A DNA stretch of 64,000 nucleotides from Hymenobacter cavernae (GCF_014641455.1 NZ_BMHT01000003.1:491921-555920); one strand, 5' to 3'. Counted from the first letter of the stretch, positions 17,268 to 26,528 are shown. Numbers and translations: made by a program. Notes: generated by a model not told the origin, from the sequence alone.

Positions 17268-18092
17268 TTATACCGCCACGTCGTTCTCGCGCAGGGCGTC
17301 GTTCAACGACGTTTTCAGATCGGTGCTGGCCTTGCGCTGACCGATGATGAGCGCACACGGAACGTGGAACTCGCCGGCCGGAAACTGCTTGGCGTACGAA
17401 CCCGGAATAACGACCGAGCGCGCCGGCACGATGCCGCGATACTCCTTCGGTTCAGGGCCGGTTACGTCGATAATCTTGGTGCTGCCGGTGATGGTTACGC
17501 CGGCACCGATTACGGCTTCTTTGCCGATGTGGCAACCTTCTACCAGGATGCTGCGCGAGCCGATGAAGGCGCCATCTTCCACGATAACTGGGGCCGCCTG
17601 CACGGGCTCCAGCACGCCGCCGATGCCCACGCCACCGCTCAGGTGCACGCCTTTGCCGATCTGCGCGCACGAGCCAACAGTAGCCCACGTATCCACCATC
17701 GTGCCCTCGCCCACGTAGGCGCCGATGTTGGTGTAGCTCGGCATCAGGATGACGCCGGAAGCTAGGTAGGCGCCGTAGCGAGCCGTAGCGGGCGGCACCA
17801 CACGCACGCCCTGGCTGGCATAGTCAGTTTTGAGACGCATTTTGTCGCGGTACTCAAAAGGCTTCAGCTCAATGGTTTCCATCTGCTGAATAGGGAAGTA
17901 CAGGATGACGGCTTTCTTCACCCAGTCGTTCACCTGCCACTCGCCTTCTTTGCCCTCAATGGGCTGAGCCACGCGTAGGCGGCCTTTATCCAACTCTTCG
18001 ATAACGGCGTGGATGGCGTCGGTAGTGGTGGTTTGCTGGAGCAGGCTGCGGTCATTCCAGGCCGCTTCAATAATGCTTTGGAGGTCGGTCAT
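17268..18092 (-). CDS. dapD: 2,3,4,5-tetrahydropyridine-2,6-dicarboxylate N-succinyltransferase
   Basis: 274 aa. DapD succinylates tetrahydrodipicolinate in the lysine/diaminopimelate pathway, in the cytoplasm. The C-terminal half is a left-handed parallel beta-helix of hexapeptide repeats (GVILMPSYTNIGAYVGEGTM, then SCAQIGKGVHLSGGVGIGGV and IGSRSILVEGCHIGKEAVIGAGV). The N-terminal part (IEAAWNDRSLL) matches the family. Length is normal. A separate intergenic inverted repeat lies upstream. Confidence 0.95.
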   Translation of the reverse strand: MTDLQSIIEAAWNDRSLLQQTTTTDAIHAVIEELDKGRLRVAQPIEGKEGEWQVNDWVKKAVILYFPIQQMETIELKPFEYRDKMRLKTDYASQGVRVVPPATARYGAYLASGVILMPSYTNIGAYVGEGTMVDTWATVGSCAQIGKGVHLSGGVGIGGVLEPVQAAPVIVEDGAFIGSRSILVEGCHIGKEAVIGAGVTITGSTKIIDVTGPEPKEYRGIVPARSVVIPGSYAKQFPAGEFHVPCALIIGQRKASTDLKTSLNDALRENDVAV

Positions 18093-18100
18093 TTAAATCA

Positions 18101-18200
18101 AATAGCTGAATTGTTGAAGGTTAAATGGCTGATTGTCCGACAGCGGTTTCAATCATTCACAGAGCAATCAACCATTTAGCTCTGAAACAATTCAGCCATT
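18101..18200. repeat. Inverted repeat upstream of dapD / glycosyltransferase
   Basis: Two arms of about 35 bp (18101-18135 and 18165-18200) are reverse complements with several mismatches. The arms are AT-rich and share AGCTGAATTGTT/AACAATTCAGCC and AAATGGCTGATTG/CAATCAACCATTT. They lie in the divergent promoter region and may be a MITE-like remnant. Confidence 0.55.
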
Positions 18201-18231
18201 CAGGCGCAAACTTACCATCTTCACGGCCAAT

Positions 18232-19374
18232 ATGCCGCCTTTGACCTCTGTTTTGCTGGCCTCCGTCCTGAAACCCCTCGACGACACGCGCATGTTCGGC
18301 AAGTTCGGGCGCACCTTGGCTAGTCGGCCGGAGTTGACAGTGCATGTGGCTGGCCGCCGGGCGCCAAGGCCTGATAATGCACCCGCCAACCTACATACCC
18401 ACGAGCTGCTGGCGGGCTCGCGCCTGAGCCTGGGTCGGCTGGTGGCCCAGTGGCGCTATTGGCGGTTGCTAAAAACGCTGAAACCTAGGTTGGTGATTGT
18501 GCACGCGCCAGAGCTGCTGCCGCTCACGCTATTGTGGCGCAGCCTAGGTCCGGGCCGACACTTCCTCTACGACGTGCGCGAGAACTATGCGCTCAACATT
18601 CTCACCCAGCAGGTTTACCCTGGCTGGCTACGCCGGACGTTGGCCGGCCTCGTGCGCCGCATAGAAACGACCGCTGCCCGCCGCGCCGCCCAGATTATTC
18701 TGGCCGAGCGCAGCTACGCCGACGAGCTGCCCTTTACCACCGAAGAGCACACCGTTATTCTAGAAAATAAATACCAGCCGCAGCCAGGCGAAAGTGTACC
18801 GACCCAAGCGCGTGCGCTGCCGGAACCCAGCGAGCCGCTACGATTGTTGTACTCAGGTACAATTTCGAAGCTAAACGGCGTATTCGAAGCCATTGGCTTC
18901 ACCCAAAAACTGCGGGAGCAATGGCCGGCGGCGCACCTCACCATCATTGGGTTCTGCCAGCAGCCGGAAGTGCTGGCGCACCTCCAAGCCATCGTAGCGG
19001 CTGATCCGGGCATCACGCTTATCGGCGGCGCCGAGTTGGTGCCGCATGCGCGCATCGTGGCTGAAATTCAGCGCAGTCACCTAGGTTTGCTGCCTTATCA
19101 ACGGCACCCTAGCTCGGCACGCTGTATGCCCACCAAGCTGTTCGAATACCTGGCCAACGGCCTCCCTATTCTGACGCCGCCAGCCGCGCTTTGGACCGAA
19201 GTTGTGGAAGCGCAGCAGGCCGGCATGATCGTCCGCTTTCGGCCGCCCTTAGAAAACTCGAACTTTGTCGAGCGTTTACGGGCCCGGGTGTTCTACCCCC
19301 ACGGCGCCTCTAAAGACGCCCTCTGGACCTCAGAAGCACCTAAATTGTGGCATATAGTAGATTCTCTGGTATAA
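18232..19374 (+). CDS. Glycosyltransferase, GT4-like
   Basis: 380 aa from the ATG at 18232; the longer frame to 18133 crosses the inverted repeat and is less likely. N-terminal Rossmann-like part (LLASVLKPLDDTRMFGKFGRTLA), a linker near 180, then PLRLLYSGTISKLNGVFEAI as the start of the C-terminal domain and LGLLPYQRHPSSARCMPTKLFEYLANGLPIL as the nucleotide-sugar E-x7-E-like region. It probably adds a sugar to a cell-surface glycan; donor and acceptor are unknown. Confidence 0.8.
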   Translation: MPPLTSVLLASVLKPLDDTRMFGKFGRTLASRPELTVHVAGRRAPRPDNAPANLHTHELLAGSRLSLGRLVAQWRYWRLLKTLKPRLVIVHAPELLPLTLLWRSLGPGRHFLYDVRENYALNILTQQVYPGWLRRTLAGLVRRIETTAARRAAQIILAERSYADELPFTTEEHTVILENKYQPQPGESVPTQARALPEPSEPLRLLYSGTISKLNGVFEAIGFTQKLREQWPAAHLTIIGFCQQPEVLAHLQAIVAADPGITLIGGAELVPHARIVAEIQRSHLGLLPYQRHPSSARCMPTKLFEYLANGLPILTPPAALWTEVVEAQQAGMIVRFRPPLENSNFVERLRARVFYPHGASKDALWTSEAPKLWHIVDSLV

Positions 19375-19483
19375 CTCCCGAACTTTGGCGCCCGTTTTCG
19401 GCCGCAATAGCCCAGAATTTGACGCTTTCTAGTAGTTTCGACTGACTTTTCCACCCATCTCCCCTGCCCAATCTCTCCCGCCT

Positions 19484-20494
19484 ATGTCTACTCTCCGTTA
19501 TTCTGAAATTGCCGGCGTCGGCCACTACGTTCCCGACCGTGTCATCCGCAACGCGGACATTGAACAGCTTATGGAAACTTCCGACGCCTGGATTCAGGAA
19601 CGCACCGGCATTCAGGAGCGGCGCTGGTTTACGGAGGGCGTCGATACAACTGCCAACATGGGTGCCAAGGCCGCGCAACGCGCCCTCGACGCGGCCGGCC
19701 TCACCCCCGACGACGTGCAGCTTATCGTGTTTGCCACCCTCTCGCCCGACTACGTTTTCCCCGGCTCGGGCGTGCTGATGCAGCGCGAGCTAGGTATGAA
19801 AAATACCACACCGGCATTCGATGTGCGCAACCAGTGCTCGGGCTTCATCTACTCCCTCTCGATGGCCGATCAGTTCATCAAGACCGGCATGTACGACACG
19901 GTGCTGGTGGTTGGTTCCGAAATCCACTCGTCAGGTCTGGATAAGAGTCCGCGCGGGCGTGCCGTGTCCGTCATCTTCGGCGACGGCGCCGGCGCCGTGG
20001 TGCTGCGGCCCAGCACCCGCGAAGGGCATGGCATTCTGAGCACGCACCTGCACGCACAGGGCGAGCACGCCGAGGAGCTGATCGTGAAAGAGCCCGGCTC
20101 CAACCGCGAAGACCGGGTGCATGTCGCCATCAACAACGAGCCCGATATGTACCCCTACATGAATGGCCAGAACGTGTTTAAGCACGCCGTGGTGCGCTTC
20201 CCCCAGGTTATCAAGGAAGCCCTTGATCAGAACGGCTACCAGCCCCAGGACATCGATATGCTGATTCCGCACCAGGCTAACCTGCGCATCAGTCAGTATG
20301 TGCAGCAAAAGCTAGGTTTGACCGACGATAAGGTTTTCAGCAACGTTCAGCGCTACGGCAACACGACCGCCGCCTCCATCCCGATTGCCCTAAGCGAAGC
20401 CGTGCAGGAAGGTCGCGTCAAGCGCGGCGACCTGGTGTGCATGGCAGCGTTCGGCTCCGGCTTCACGTGGGCTTCCGCTTTGATTAAGTGGTAA
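19484..20494 (+). CDS. fabH: Beta-ketoacyl-ACP synthase III
   Basis: 336 aa. FabH condenses acetyl-CoA (or a branched starter) with malonyl-ACP to begin fatty-acid synthesis. The catalytic Cys is in NQCSGFIYSL, the His and Asn in IPHQAN and YGNTTAASIP. Cytophagales use branched starters, so branched acyl-CoA priming is likely but not shown. No other fab gene is adjacent. Length fits the family. Confidence 0.92.
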   Translation: MSTLRYSEIAGVGHYVPDRVIRNADIEQLMETSDAWIQERTGIQERRWFTEGVDTTANMGAKAAQRALDAAGLTPDDVQLIVFATLSPDYVFPGSGVLMQRELGMKNTTPAFDVRNQCSGFIYSLSMADQFIKTGMYDTVLVVGSEIHSSGLDKSPRGRAVSVIFGDGAGAVVLRPSTREGHGILSTHLHAQGEHAEELIVKEPGSNREDRVHVAINNEPDMYPYMNGQNVFKHAVVRFPQVIKEALDQNGYQPQDIDMLIPHQANLRISQYVQQKLGLTDDKVFSNVQRYGNTTAASIPIALSEAVQEGRVKRGDLVCMAAFGSGFTWASALIKW

Positions 20495-20518
20495 GTTACT
20501 GGCAAGTCATGCCAGCAC

Positions 20519-20604
20519 GTCATGCTGAGCTGGTCGAAGCATCTCTACTGCAGTAGTAATCATTTACTTTGGCGGTAGAGATGCTTCGGCAAGCTCAGCA
20601 TGAC
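20519..20604. repeat. Palindromic repeat (GTCATGCTGAGC family)
   Basis: Arms of 30 bp (20519-20548 and 20575-20604) pair with two or three mismatches. Core words are GTCATGCTGAGC and GAAGCATCTCTAC. A short relative with only the first half is at 35913-35945. It lies just before the DtxR-family gene. Confidence 0.65.
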
Positions 20605-20628
20605 AACTTTAGTTTTACACGTAAAGCA

Positions 20629-21285
20629 ATGCCGAGTTACACCGAGGAAAATTACCTGAAGGCCATCTATAAGCTCGCGGAGGCCGAACCCGGCACGGAG
20701 GTCAGCACCAACCGCATTGCGGAAGTGCTGCAAACGCGGGCGGCCTCGGTGACGGATATGCTGCGCCGCCTCGGTGAGAAAGGCCTGCTGCACTACCAAC
20801 GCTACCGTGGGGTGTCGCTCACGCACGAAGGCCGCCGGCTGGCGCTGCTCACCATTCGTAAGCATCGGCTGTGGGAGGTGTTTCTGGTGGAAAAGCTAGG
20901 TTTCAACTGGGACGAGGTGCACGACGTAGCCGAGGAAATGGAGCATCTTCAGTCGCCCCTGCTCATTACTCGCCTCGACGAGTTTCTGGGTTTCCCCCAA
21001 ATAGACCCGCACGGCGACCCTATCCCGACCGAAGACGGCGCCATGCGGCAGCCCCAGAATCGCCTGCTCGCCGACCTCAACCCTCATGACTGTGGCACCT
21101 TGGTAGCGGTCCGGAATACGTCTCCATCGTTCCTCCAGTATCTGGATAAGGCTGGCCTAGGCCTGGGCACTCGCATTGAAGTATTAGATAAAGCAGTCTT
21201 TGATAACTCGCTAGAAATCAAAATAGACAATCAGCGCAAGACGTTGATTTCGGCTGAGGTTAGTCGTAATTTATTCGTGGCTTAA
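20629..21285 (+). CDS. DtxR/MntR family metal-dependent transcriptional regulator
   Basis: 218 aa from the ATG at 20629. The N-terminal winged helix (YTEENYLKAIYKLAE, then ASVTDMLRRLGEKGLLHYQRYRGVSLT) is followed by the dimerisation domain with HDVAEEMEH and DPHGDPIP, the segments that hold the metal ligands. A C-terminal SH3-like domain (about 150-218) is present. It should repress metal-uptake or redox genes when loaded with Mn or Fe. It abuts the following hypothetical gene with no gap. Targets are not visible here. Confidence 0.87.
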   Translation: MPSYTEENYLKAIYKLAEAEPGTEVSTNRIAEVLQTRAASVTDMLRRLGEKGLLHYQRYRGVSLTHEGRRLALLTIRKHRLWEVFLVEKLGFNWDEVHDVAEEMEHLQSPLLITRLDEFLGFPQIDPHGDPIPTEDGAMRQPQNRLLADLNPHDCGTLVAVRNTSPSFLQYLDKAGLGLGTRIEVLDKAVFDNSLEIKIDNQRKTLISAEVSRNLFVA

Positions 21286-21663
21286 ATGATTCAGTCGAAG
21301 CTTGTAGCAGATATCCTGAATTTACTACTTGATGGTGACGAGTTACTTCTGCAAAACCAAGTTCAGTTCCTAACGGATACTGAATACAACTATACAGGAG
21401 TAGGTCTTATCGTTCAATTCTCCCACTCGTCACTTATTCATAATTTCAAGCTGGCAGACGGCGCCAACATCTTTGATGGCGTTGAGATTAGGTCACCTGA
21501 GTTAGCTATTGGAGCTAACGCAACGTTGATTATTAGAGAAGGTATTATCGACCACCTTGATATCTGGTCATTTGACGGAAACTATCCTCAGAAAGAATTA
21601 ACGAAATACGTTTTGACCCAAAAATGGGATGGCTCCCCTAGACGTCAGATAACACGAAATTGA
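21286..21663 (+). CDS. Hypothetical protein
   Basis: 125 aa starting directly after the DtxR stop codon. No signal peptide or membrane helix is visible. The middle is beta-rich (FLTDTEYNYTGVGLIVQFS...), and the C-terminus is basic with KWDGSPRRQITRN. I do not recognise the family. Base composition is lower in GC than the flanking genes and no ACCTAGGT occurs inside. It could be a recent arrival. Confidence 0.55.
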   Translation: MIQSKLVADILNLLLDGDELLLQNQVQFLTDTEYNYTGVGLIVQFSHSSLIHNFKLADGANIFDGVEIRSPELAIGANATLIIREGIIDHLDIWSFDGNYPQKELTKYVLTQKWDGSPRRQITRN

Positions 21664-21669
21664 ACTGCG

Positions 21670-21677
21670 TACCTTTG
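21670..21677 (+). promoter_or_regulatory. Candidate -7 box for mnmE
   Basis: TACCTTTG fits TAnnTTTG and lies 24 bp before the GTG start at 21701. It overlaps the end of the previous gene's 3' flank. No -33 box is seen at a normal distance. Confidence 0.35.
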
Positions 21678-21700
21678 CGGCAATTATCACTTCTTTCGCT

Positions 21701-23092
21701 GTGGCCGCTTTCTTACCTCCCGTTCTTTCCGATACCATCGTGGCGCTGTCCACGCCGCCGGGCGCGGGCGCTATTGCGCTCGTGCGCCTTTCGGGTCCGA
21801 ATGCAATTGCCCTCACCGACGACGTGTTTTCCGGCAAGCGCCTGCGCGACCAGCCCGGCAACACGCTCCACTACGGCACCATTCGCGACGGAGAGCGGAT
21901 CCTGGACGAAGTAGTCGTTTCGCTTTTTCGGGCGCCGCACTCCTACACCCGCGAGGATGTGGTGGAAATCAGCTGCCACGGCTCCGACTACATCGTGCAG
22001 CAGATACTGGGTCTGCTCACCCGCCGCGGCGCCCGGCTGGCCGAAGCCGGCGAGTTCACGAAGCGCGCCTTTCTGCACGGCGCCTTCGACTTGGCCCAGG
22101 CCGAAGCCGTAGCCGACCTGATTGCCGCCAACTCGGCGCTGTCGCATCAGGTGGCGTTGCAGCAGATGCGCGGTGGCTTTTCGCAGGAGTTGCGCGCTTT
22201 GCGGGCTCGCTTGGTGCAGTTCGCAGCGTTGCTGGAGCTGGAGCTGGATTTTGGGGAAGAAGATGTGGAGTTCGCCGACCGTACCGGCTTGGTGGCGCTT
22301 CTGCAAGAAGTACAGGTGCTGGTTCGCCGGCTGCTACGCTCCTTCGAGCTAGGTAATGTCATCAAGAACGGCGTGACGACCGTTATTGCCGGCAAGCCTA
22401 ACGCGGGCAAATCGACTCTGCTGAACGCCCTGCTCAACGAGGAGCGCGCCATCGTGTCGGCCGTAGCAGGCACTACCCGCGACCTGATTGAGGATGAGGT
22501 CAGCATCGAGGGTATTCGCTTCCGCTTCGTGGATACGGCCGGCTTGCGTGAGACGACCGACGTGGTAGAATCCATCGGGGTGGAACGCACCCGTAAGCGG
22601 GTTCAGCAGGCTGCTTTACTGCTATATCTAACTGATATTACGCTAAATACACCAGCTGAAGTTAAAGCAGAGCTGGAAGCTCTAAATCCCGACCAGCAGA
22701 TCCCGACATTGCTCGTTGGCAACAAGCTGGACTTAGCTTCTGAGGCGCAGATCGAGGCTTTCCGCCGCCTGCCCGACACCGTGCTGATAGCAGCGGCCAG
22801 TGGCGCAGGCATGGAGGAATTGCAGGAAGCCTTGCTCGCCCGCGTCCGTGGCGAAGGACTAGATCAGACTGGCGCCACGACCATCGTCACCAACCTGCGC
22901 CACGCCCGCAGCCTGGAAGCCACGGCCGCCGCCCTCGATGCCGTGCTGATCGGATTGAACACCGGAACGGGCACCGAGCTGCTGGCCGCCGACCTGCGTC
23001 AGGCCCTGGCTGCCCTGGGTGAAATCACCGGCGAAATTTCCTCCGATGATTTGCTGACCAGCATCTTCACCCAGTTTTGCATCGGTAAATGA
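21701..23092 (+). CDS. mnmE: tRNA uridine-5-carboxymethylaminomethyl(34) synthesis GTPase
   Basis: 463 aa with a GTG start at 21701. MnmE with MnmG modifies the wobble uridine of tRNAs. N-terminal formyl-THF-binding domain (DTIVALSTPPGAGAIALVRLSG), a helical part, then the inserted G domain with Walker A GKPNAGKST, switch DTAGLRE, NKLD and the family-ending CIGK motif. All key parts are present, including the C-terminal Cys. It acts in the cytoplasm. Confidence 0.95.
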   Translation: MAAFLPPVLSDTIVALSTPPGAGAIALVRLSGPNAIALTDDVFSGKRLRDQPGNTLHYGTIRDGERILDEVVVSLFRAPHSYTREDVVEISCHGSDYIVQQILGLLTRRGARLAEAGEFTKRAFLHGAFDLAQAEAVADLIAANSALSHQVALQQMRGGFSQELRALRARLVQFAALLELELDFGEEDVEFADRTGLVALLQEVQVLVRRLLRSFELGNVIKNGVTTVIAGKPNAGKSTLLNALLNEERAIVSAVAGTTRDLIEDEVSIEGIRFRFVDTAGLRETTDVVESIGVERTRKRVQQAALLLYLTDITLNTPAEVKAELEALNPDQQIPTLLVGNKLDLASEAQIEAFRRLPDTVLIAAASGAGMEELQEALLARVRGEGLDQTGATTIVTNLRHARSLEATAAALDAVLIGLNTGTGTELLAADLRQALAALGEITGEISSDDLLTSIFTQFCIGK

Positions 23093-23123
23093 GGGCGCGT
23101 AGCCTAGGTTACAGAATACCGAA

Positions 23124-23216
23124 GGTCTAGCTCCAGTGGGGCGATATGTTGGTAAAAAACCAGTGATATAATACTGGAGCCCCAACGGGGCGGCACCTAG
23201 GTTAGGTGCCGCCTCA
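23124..23216. repeat. Intergenic repeat of the GGCG-ATATTGGTAGAAAA family, copy 1
   Basis: CTCCAGTGGGGCG ... ACTGGAGCCCC forms one hairpin. A second (GGCGGCACCT-AGGT-TAGGTGCCGCC) follows, with an ACCTAGGT at 23195 in its loop. A related region lies at about 53455-53545, sharing the GGTAGAAAA/GGTAAAAAA-CAG word followed by a second hairpin with ACCTAGGT in the loop. Confidence 0.6.
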
Positions 23217-23336
23217 CTAGGGCTTAGTTTGTCTACTGCGCACCATCTCTTCTAACTCTTTCAGGCGCAAGCACAACAGTAAATCTAGGTGTGCGTAGAT
23301 GAGAACAGGTCATCTTACACCTGTCTTCATCTACCC

Positions 23337-23579
23337 ATGAAAGCACTCCTCATCCTACTTTGCTGCGGCCTCGCCACGACGACTTTCACCTCCTGCTCGC
23401 AAGACAAATCACCCATGGAACAAGCCGCTGATTTGCCGGCCGGCACGACCGTGAAAGGAGCCGACGGCAGCAAAATTAAGAAGCAAGCCGACGGCGACAT
23501 CAAGGTCAAAGACGCCGAAGGCAACGTAGTGAAGAAAGACACTGATGATGGCACCGTGAAGGTCAAATCGGAAAATTAA
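23337..23579 (+). CDS. Small lipoprotein with repeated V-K-D units
   Basis: 80 aa from the ATG at 23337. Lipobox TSC at residue 19, then a highly polar tail with imperfect repeats of the kind TVKGADGSKIKKQADGDIKVKDAEGNVVKKDTDDGTVKVK. The Lys/Asp alternation suggests an extended, charge-patterned chain or a beta-strand repeat. I do not recognise a family. Confidence 0.6.
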   Translation: MKALLILLCCGLATTTFTSCSQDKSPMEQAADLPAGTTVKGADGSKIKKQADGDIKVKDAEGNVVKKDTDDGTVKVKSEN

Positions 23580-23594
23580 CGTCAGATTTCGGCC

Positions 23595-24491
23595 TCAGCG
23601 GTGCTGCTCATAACGGTTGGGCGGCACCGTACTGCGCAACTCTTCAAGCTCGGCTGGCGTCAGCGGCAGCGCTTTCGCCACTTGGCTAGCTTCGTGCAGC
23701 TGCTCCTTCGCTCGGATACCGAGTACTGCCGACGCCACTGCCGGCGAACCTAGCACGAACCGCACGGCCACTTCGGCGGCTGTTCGGTCTGCATCTGCCA
23801 GTTCCTTGACCATCGTAGCCGCTTTGGCTATCATCTCCGGTGTATGACCTAGGTACTCCTTCAGCGGCTTGCCGAGCAGCAAGCCCTGCGCGTAGCTACC
23901 CCTTGCCAACACGCTGATCTGATGTTCCTGCAACAAGCCCAGGCAGCTTTCCTCGGGACGGCGGTCGAGCAGGCTGTATTGCATCATCACGCTCACGATG
24001 TTGGAGCGCCGCACGTACTCGCGGATCACGCTGGGGCGGATAGATGAAATACCGTAGTACCGGATTTTGCCCTGCTGTACAAGCTGTTCAAACGCCTCAA
24101 TCGTCTCGTCAATGGGGTCGTCGAGGGTGCCGCCGTGCAGCTGATAGAGGTCGATGTAGTCGGTTTGGAGGCGCTGCAGACTCTTGTCGACGGCTTGCAG
24201 AATGTAGCTTTTGCTGGCATTCCAATCCCAGCCGCTGCCATCGGGCTGCCACTGGTTGCCGACTTTAGTGGCCAGAATAACCTTATCGCGCCGGTCGTGG
24301 AAGGCTTTGCCGACGGTCACCTCGTTTTCGCCTTGCTGATACAGGTCGGCGGTATCGAAGTAATTGATACCTAGGTCCAAAGCCTGATGCAGCAGCCGGG
24401 TGTTGGCGGCATGGTCGTCGCCCAGCGACATGCAGCCGAAGCTGATTTCACTGATGCGCAGGTCGGACTTGCCGAGTGCATGGTAGTTCAT
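23595..24491 (-). CDS. Aldo/keto reductase
   Basis: 298 aa from the ATG at 24491-24489, which gives the usual AKR start MNYHALGKSDLRISEISFGCMSLG. The catalytic tetrad is visible in part: Asp in GINYFDTADLYQQGENE (Tyr close by), Lys in VILATKVGN and His in YQLHGG. An RQQTPLTPAELEELRS-like end fits the family. It should reduce aldehydes or ketones with NADPH. The upstream frame back to 24737 (82 extra residues) is not family-like and was not used. Confidence 0.87.
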   Translation of the reverse strand: MNYHALGKSDLRISEISFGCMSLGDDHAANTRLLHQALDLGINYFDTADLYQQGENEVTVGKAFHDRRDKVILATKVGNQWQPDGSGWDWNASKSYILQAVDKSLQRLQTDYIDLYQLHGGTLDDPIDETIEAFEQLVQQGKIRYYGISSIRPSVIREYVRRSNIVSVMMQYSLLDRRPEESCLGLLQEHQISVLARGSYAQGLLLGKPLKEYLGHTPEMIAKAATMVKELADADRTAAEVAVRFVLGSPAVASAVLGIRAKEQLHEASQVAKALPLTPAELEELRSTVPPNRYEQHR

Positions 24492-24806
24492 TCGTTTCAG
24501 AGAAGCAGGTGTACGCGGTGTACTCCGGGGCAGCCGGGTGAGTTTCCCCGACCTAGGTTTTGCTTTGCAGGCTGATCGTTCATTCGAAGCACACCTAGGT
24601 GTCAGGTATTTGCCATTTAACTGCAAGTTTCTCTCGTTTGCCACTGCCACTAAGCTTAAGATTAGCCCTATCTTGCCGCTTGGCTGGCATGGTTTACCGA
24701 AACAACCACCCCGCTCAGCTTGTAGTATAGTATTCAAATCGTCTTTGACTTTTGGCCTTGCGGCTAATTCTTTAGTTTCGCCTCATCACCACCTCCAACT
24801 ATCCCT
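24492..24806 (+). promoter_or_regulatory. Intergenic region with candidate gltA promoter
   Basis: 315 bp between the divergent reductase gene and gltA. A -33 TTTG (24751-24754) and a -7 TAGTTTCG (24773-24780) are separated by 18 bp, close to the Bacteroidota consensus, 27 bp before the gltA ATG. Two ACCTAGGT copies lie at 24551 and 24593. No other gene is supported. Confidence 0.5.
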
Positions 24807-26093
24807 ATGGCAGAGTCTGCTGAAATTATCCTGGACGGAAAGACCTACTCCTTTCCGGTCACAGAGGGCACTGAGCACGAGAAAGCAATTGACATTGCCA
24901 AGCTGCGTGACCAGTCCGGCTACGTAACCCTCGACTCGGGTTACAAGAACACGGGCGCTACGAAGAGTGCCATCACGTTTCTCGATGGCGAGGAAGGCAT
25001 TCTGCGCTACCGGGGCTACCCCATCGAACAGCTCGCGGAGAAATCCAGCTTTCTGGAAGTAGCCTACCTGCTGATCTACGGCGCTCTGCCTACCCAATCG
25101 GAGCTGGATAACTTCAGCCACCACATCACCATGCACAGCCTCGTGCACGAGGATATGCGCAAGATCTTCGACGGTTTCCCGAGCAGCACCCACCCCATGG
25201 CTATCCTCTCGAGCCTGGTCTGCGCGCTAACCGGCTTCTACCCCAAGAGCATCGACCCGGTGCAGAGCAAGGAAGAAATCGACCTGAACATCTACCGATT
25301 GATGGCCAAAATCTCGACCATTGCGGCCTGGACGTACAAGAACCAAATGGGTCATCCGCTGAACTATCCGCGCAACGACCTCGACTATTGCTCGAACTTC
25401 CTGTACATGATGTTCAGCTTCCCCACCGAGCAGTACAAGGTAAATCCGGTGGTGGCCCGTGCTCTTAACAAGCTGCTCATCCTGCACGCCGACCACGAGC
25501 AAAACTGCTCGACCTCGACGGTGCGTTTGGTAGGCTCTTCGAATGCCAGCCTCTACGGCTCAGTTTCGGCCGGTATCAACGCCCTGTGGGGCCCGCTGCA
25601 TGGTGGTGCCAACCAAGAGGTGATCGAGATGCTGGAGTCCATTCAGCGCGACGGCGGCGACACCCAGAAGTTCGTGGACAAAGCCAAAGACAAGAACGAC
25701 CCGTTCCGTCTGATGGGCTTCGGTCACCGCGTCTACAAGAACTTCGACCCGCGCGCCAAGATCATCAAGGTAACCGCCGACGAAGTGCTGAAAGAGCTAG
25801 GTGTCAATGACCCGCTGCTGACCATCGCGCAGGAGCTGGAGCAAGCCGCCCTCACCGACCCATACTTCGTTGAGCGTAAGCTATATCCGAACGTCGACTT
25901 CTACTCGGGCATTATCTACAAAGCCCTGGGCATTCCGACCCAAATGTTCACCGTGCTCTTCGCCATGGGCCGCCTCCCCGGCTGGATTGCCCAGTGGAAA
26001 GAGATGCGCGAGAACAAAGAGCCCATCGGCCGCCCGCGTCAGATCTACACCGGCGCCACCGAGCGCGACTACGTAGAAATCGGCAACCGCTAG
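24807..26093 (+). CDS. gltA: Citrate synthase (type I)
   Basis: 428 aa, typical of bacterial type I enzymes. It condenses acetyl-CoA and oxaloacetate at the start of the TCA cycle. The N-terminal part LDGKTYSFPVTEGTEHEKAID is family-like. Catalytic and binding segments: LILHADHEQNCSTSTVRLVGSS (His), LHGGANQEV, GFGHRVYKNFDPRA and YPNVDFYSGIIYKALG (Asp). Bacteroidota usually keep the C-terminal MGRLPGWIAQWKEM, also here. A strong terminator follows. Confidence 0.95.
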   Translation: MAESAEIILDGKTYSFPVTEGTEHEKAIDIAKLRDQSGYVTLDSGYKNTGATKSAITFLDGEEGILRYRGYPIEQLAEKSSFLEVAYLLIYGALPTQSELDNFSHHITMHSLVHEDMRKIFDGFPSSTHPMAILSSLVCALTGFYPKSIDPVQSKEEIDLNIYRLMAKISTIAAWTYKNQMGHPLNYPRNDLDYCSNFLYMMFSFPTEQYKVNPVVARALNKLLILHADHEQNCSTSTVRLVGSSNASLYGSVSAGINALWGPLHGGANQEVIEMLESIQRDGGDTQKFVDKAKDKNDPFRLMGFGHRVYKNFDPRAKIIKVTADEVLKELGVNDPLLTIAQELEQAALTDPYFVERKLYPNVDFYSGIIYKALGIPTQMFTVLFAMGRLPGWIAQWKEMRENKEPIGRPRQIYTGATERDYVEIGNR

Positions 26094-26109
26094 ATTTCCG
26101 TTGGCTAAG

Positions 26110-26148
26110 CCACAAAAAAAGCCCGCTACATGCGGGCTTTTTTTGTGG
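26110..26148 (+). terminator. Terminator after gltA
   Basis: CCACAAAAAAAGCCCGC pairs with GCGGGCTTTTTTTGTGG around a 5-nt loop. It is followed at once by an ACCTAGGT copy (26149). Confidence 0.8.
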
Positions 26149-26165
26149 ACCTAGGTTTAGCTGAC

Positions 26166-26528
26166 TTAATGGATCGACAGGGCCGTCATGCTGGATTTAG
26201 CTTGGTTGTAGGCCATCATCTGGGTAGGCCACAGGATGGCGGCCATATCCCATTCGTAGTGCATCTGCACCTCTGCCATGCGCTCATCGAGGGCAGCCGG
26301 ATCGGCGGCGTACTGCGCCTTCAGATCGGCGACGGCGGTGAGCATTTGCAGGTTTAGCTTACGAACCTTCACGTATTGTCCTTCGCTCAGCTTCACTTTG
26401 CTGGCGATTTGCCGGGTCATGGTAGTGGCGCGGCTGTTGAGCACATTGTCGTTGCCCTGTCCGGCTTGCGTGGCAAGCGGAGCGCTGAGGCTTAGAATAA
26501 GTCCGAGGGCGAAGTAGCTTTTTTTCAT
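26166..26528 (-). CDS. Small secreted helical protein, Spy/CpxP-like (family A, member 2)
   Basis: 120 aa with a signal peptide (1-22). Mature motif MTRQIASKVKLSEGQYVKVRKLNLQMLTAVADLKAQYAAD, then a helical segment and WPTQMMAYNQAKSSMTAL. It pairs with the related gene 343 bp away on the same strand and with the more distant member at 10870-11271. Conserved MTR..A.K..L.EGQY.K..(K/R)LN suggests a shared helical hairpin. Function unknown; the fold is a guess. Confidence 0.7.
   Translation of the reverse strand: MKKSYFALGLILSLSAPLATQAGQGNDNVLNSRATTMTRQIASKVKLSEGQYVKVRKLNLQMLTAVADLKAQYAADPAALDERMAEVQMHYEWDMAAILWPTQMMAYNQAKSSMTALSIH

Noticed and set aside
20569..20628. Longer start for the DtxR regulator
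   Set aside because: The extra 20 codons lie in the palindromic repeat and do not resemble the family.
24538..24927. 129-codon plus-strand ORF at the gltA start
   Set aside because: It overlaps the gltA start in another frame and has no recognisable domain.
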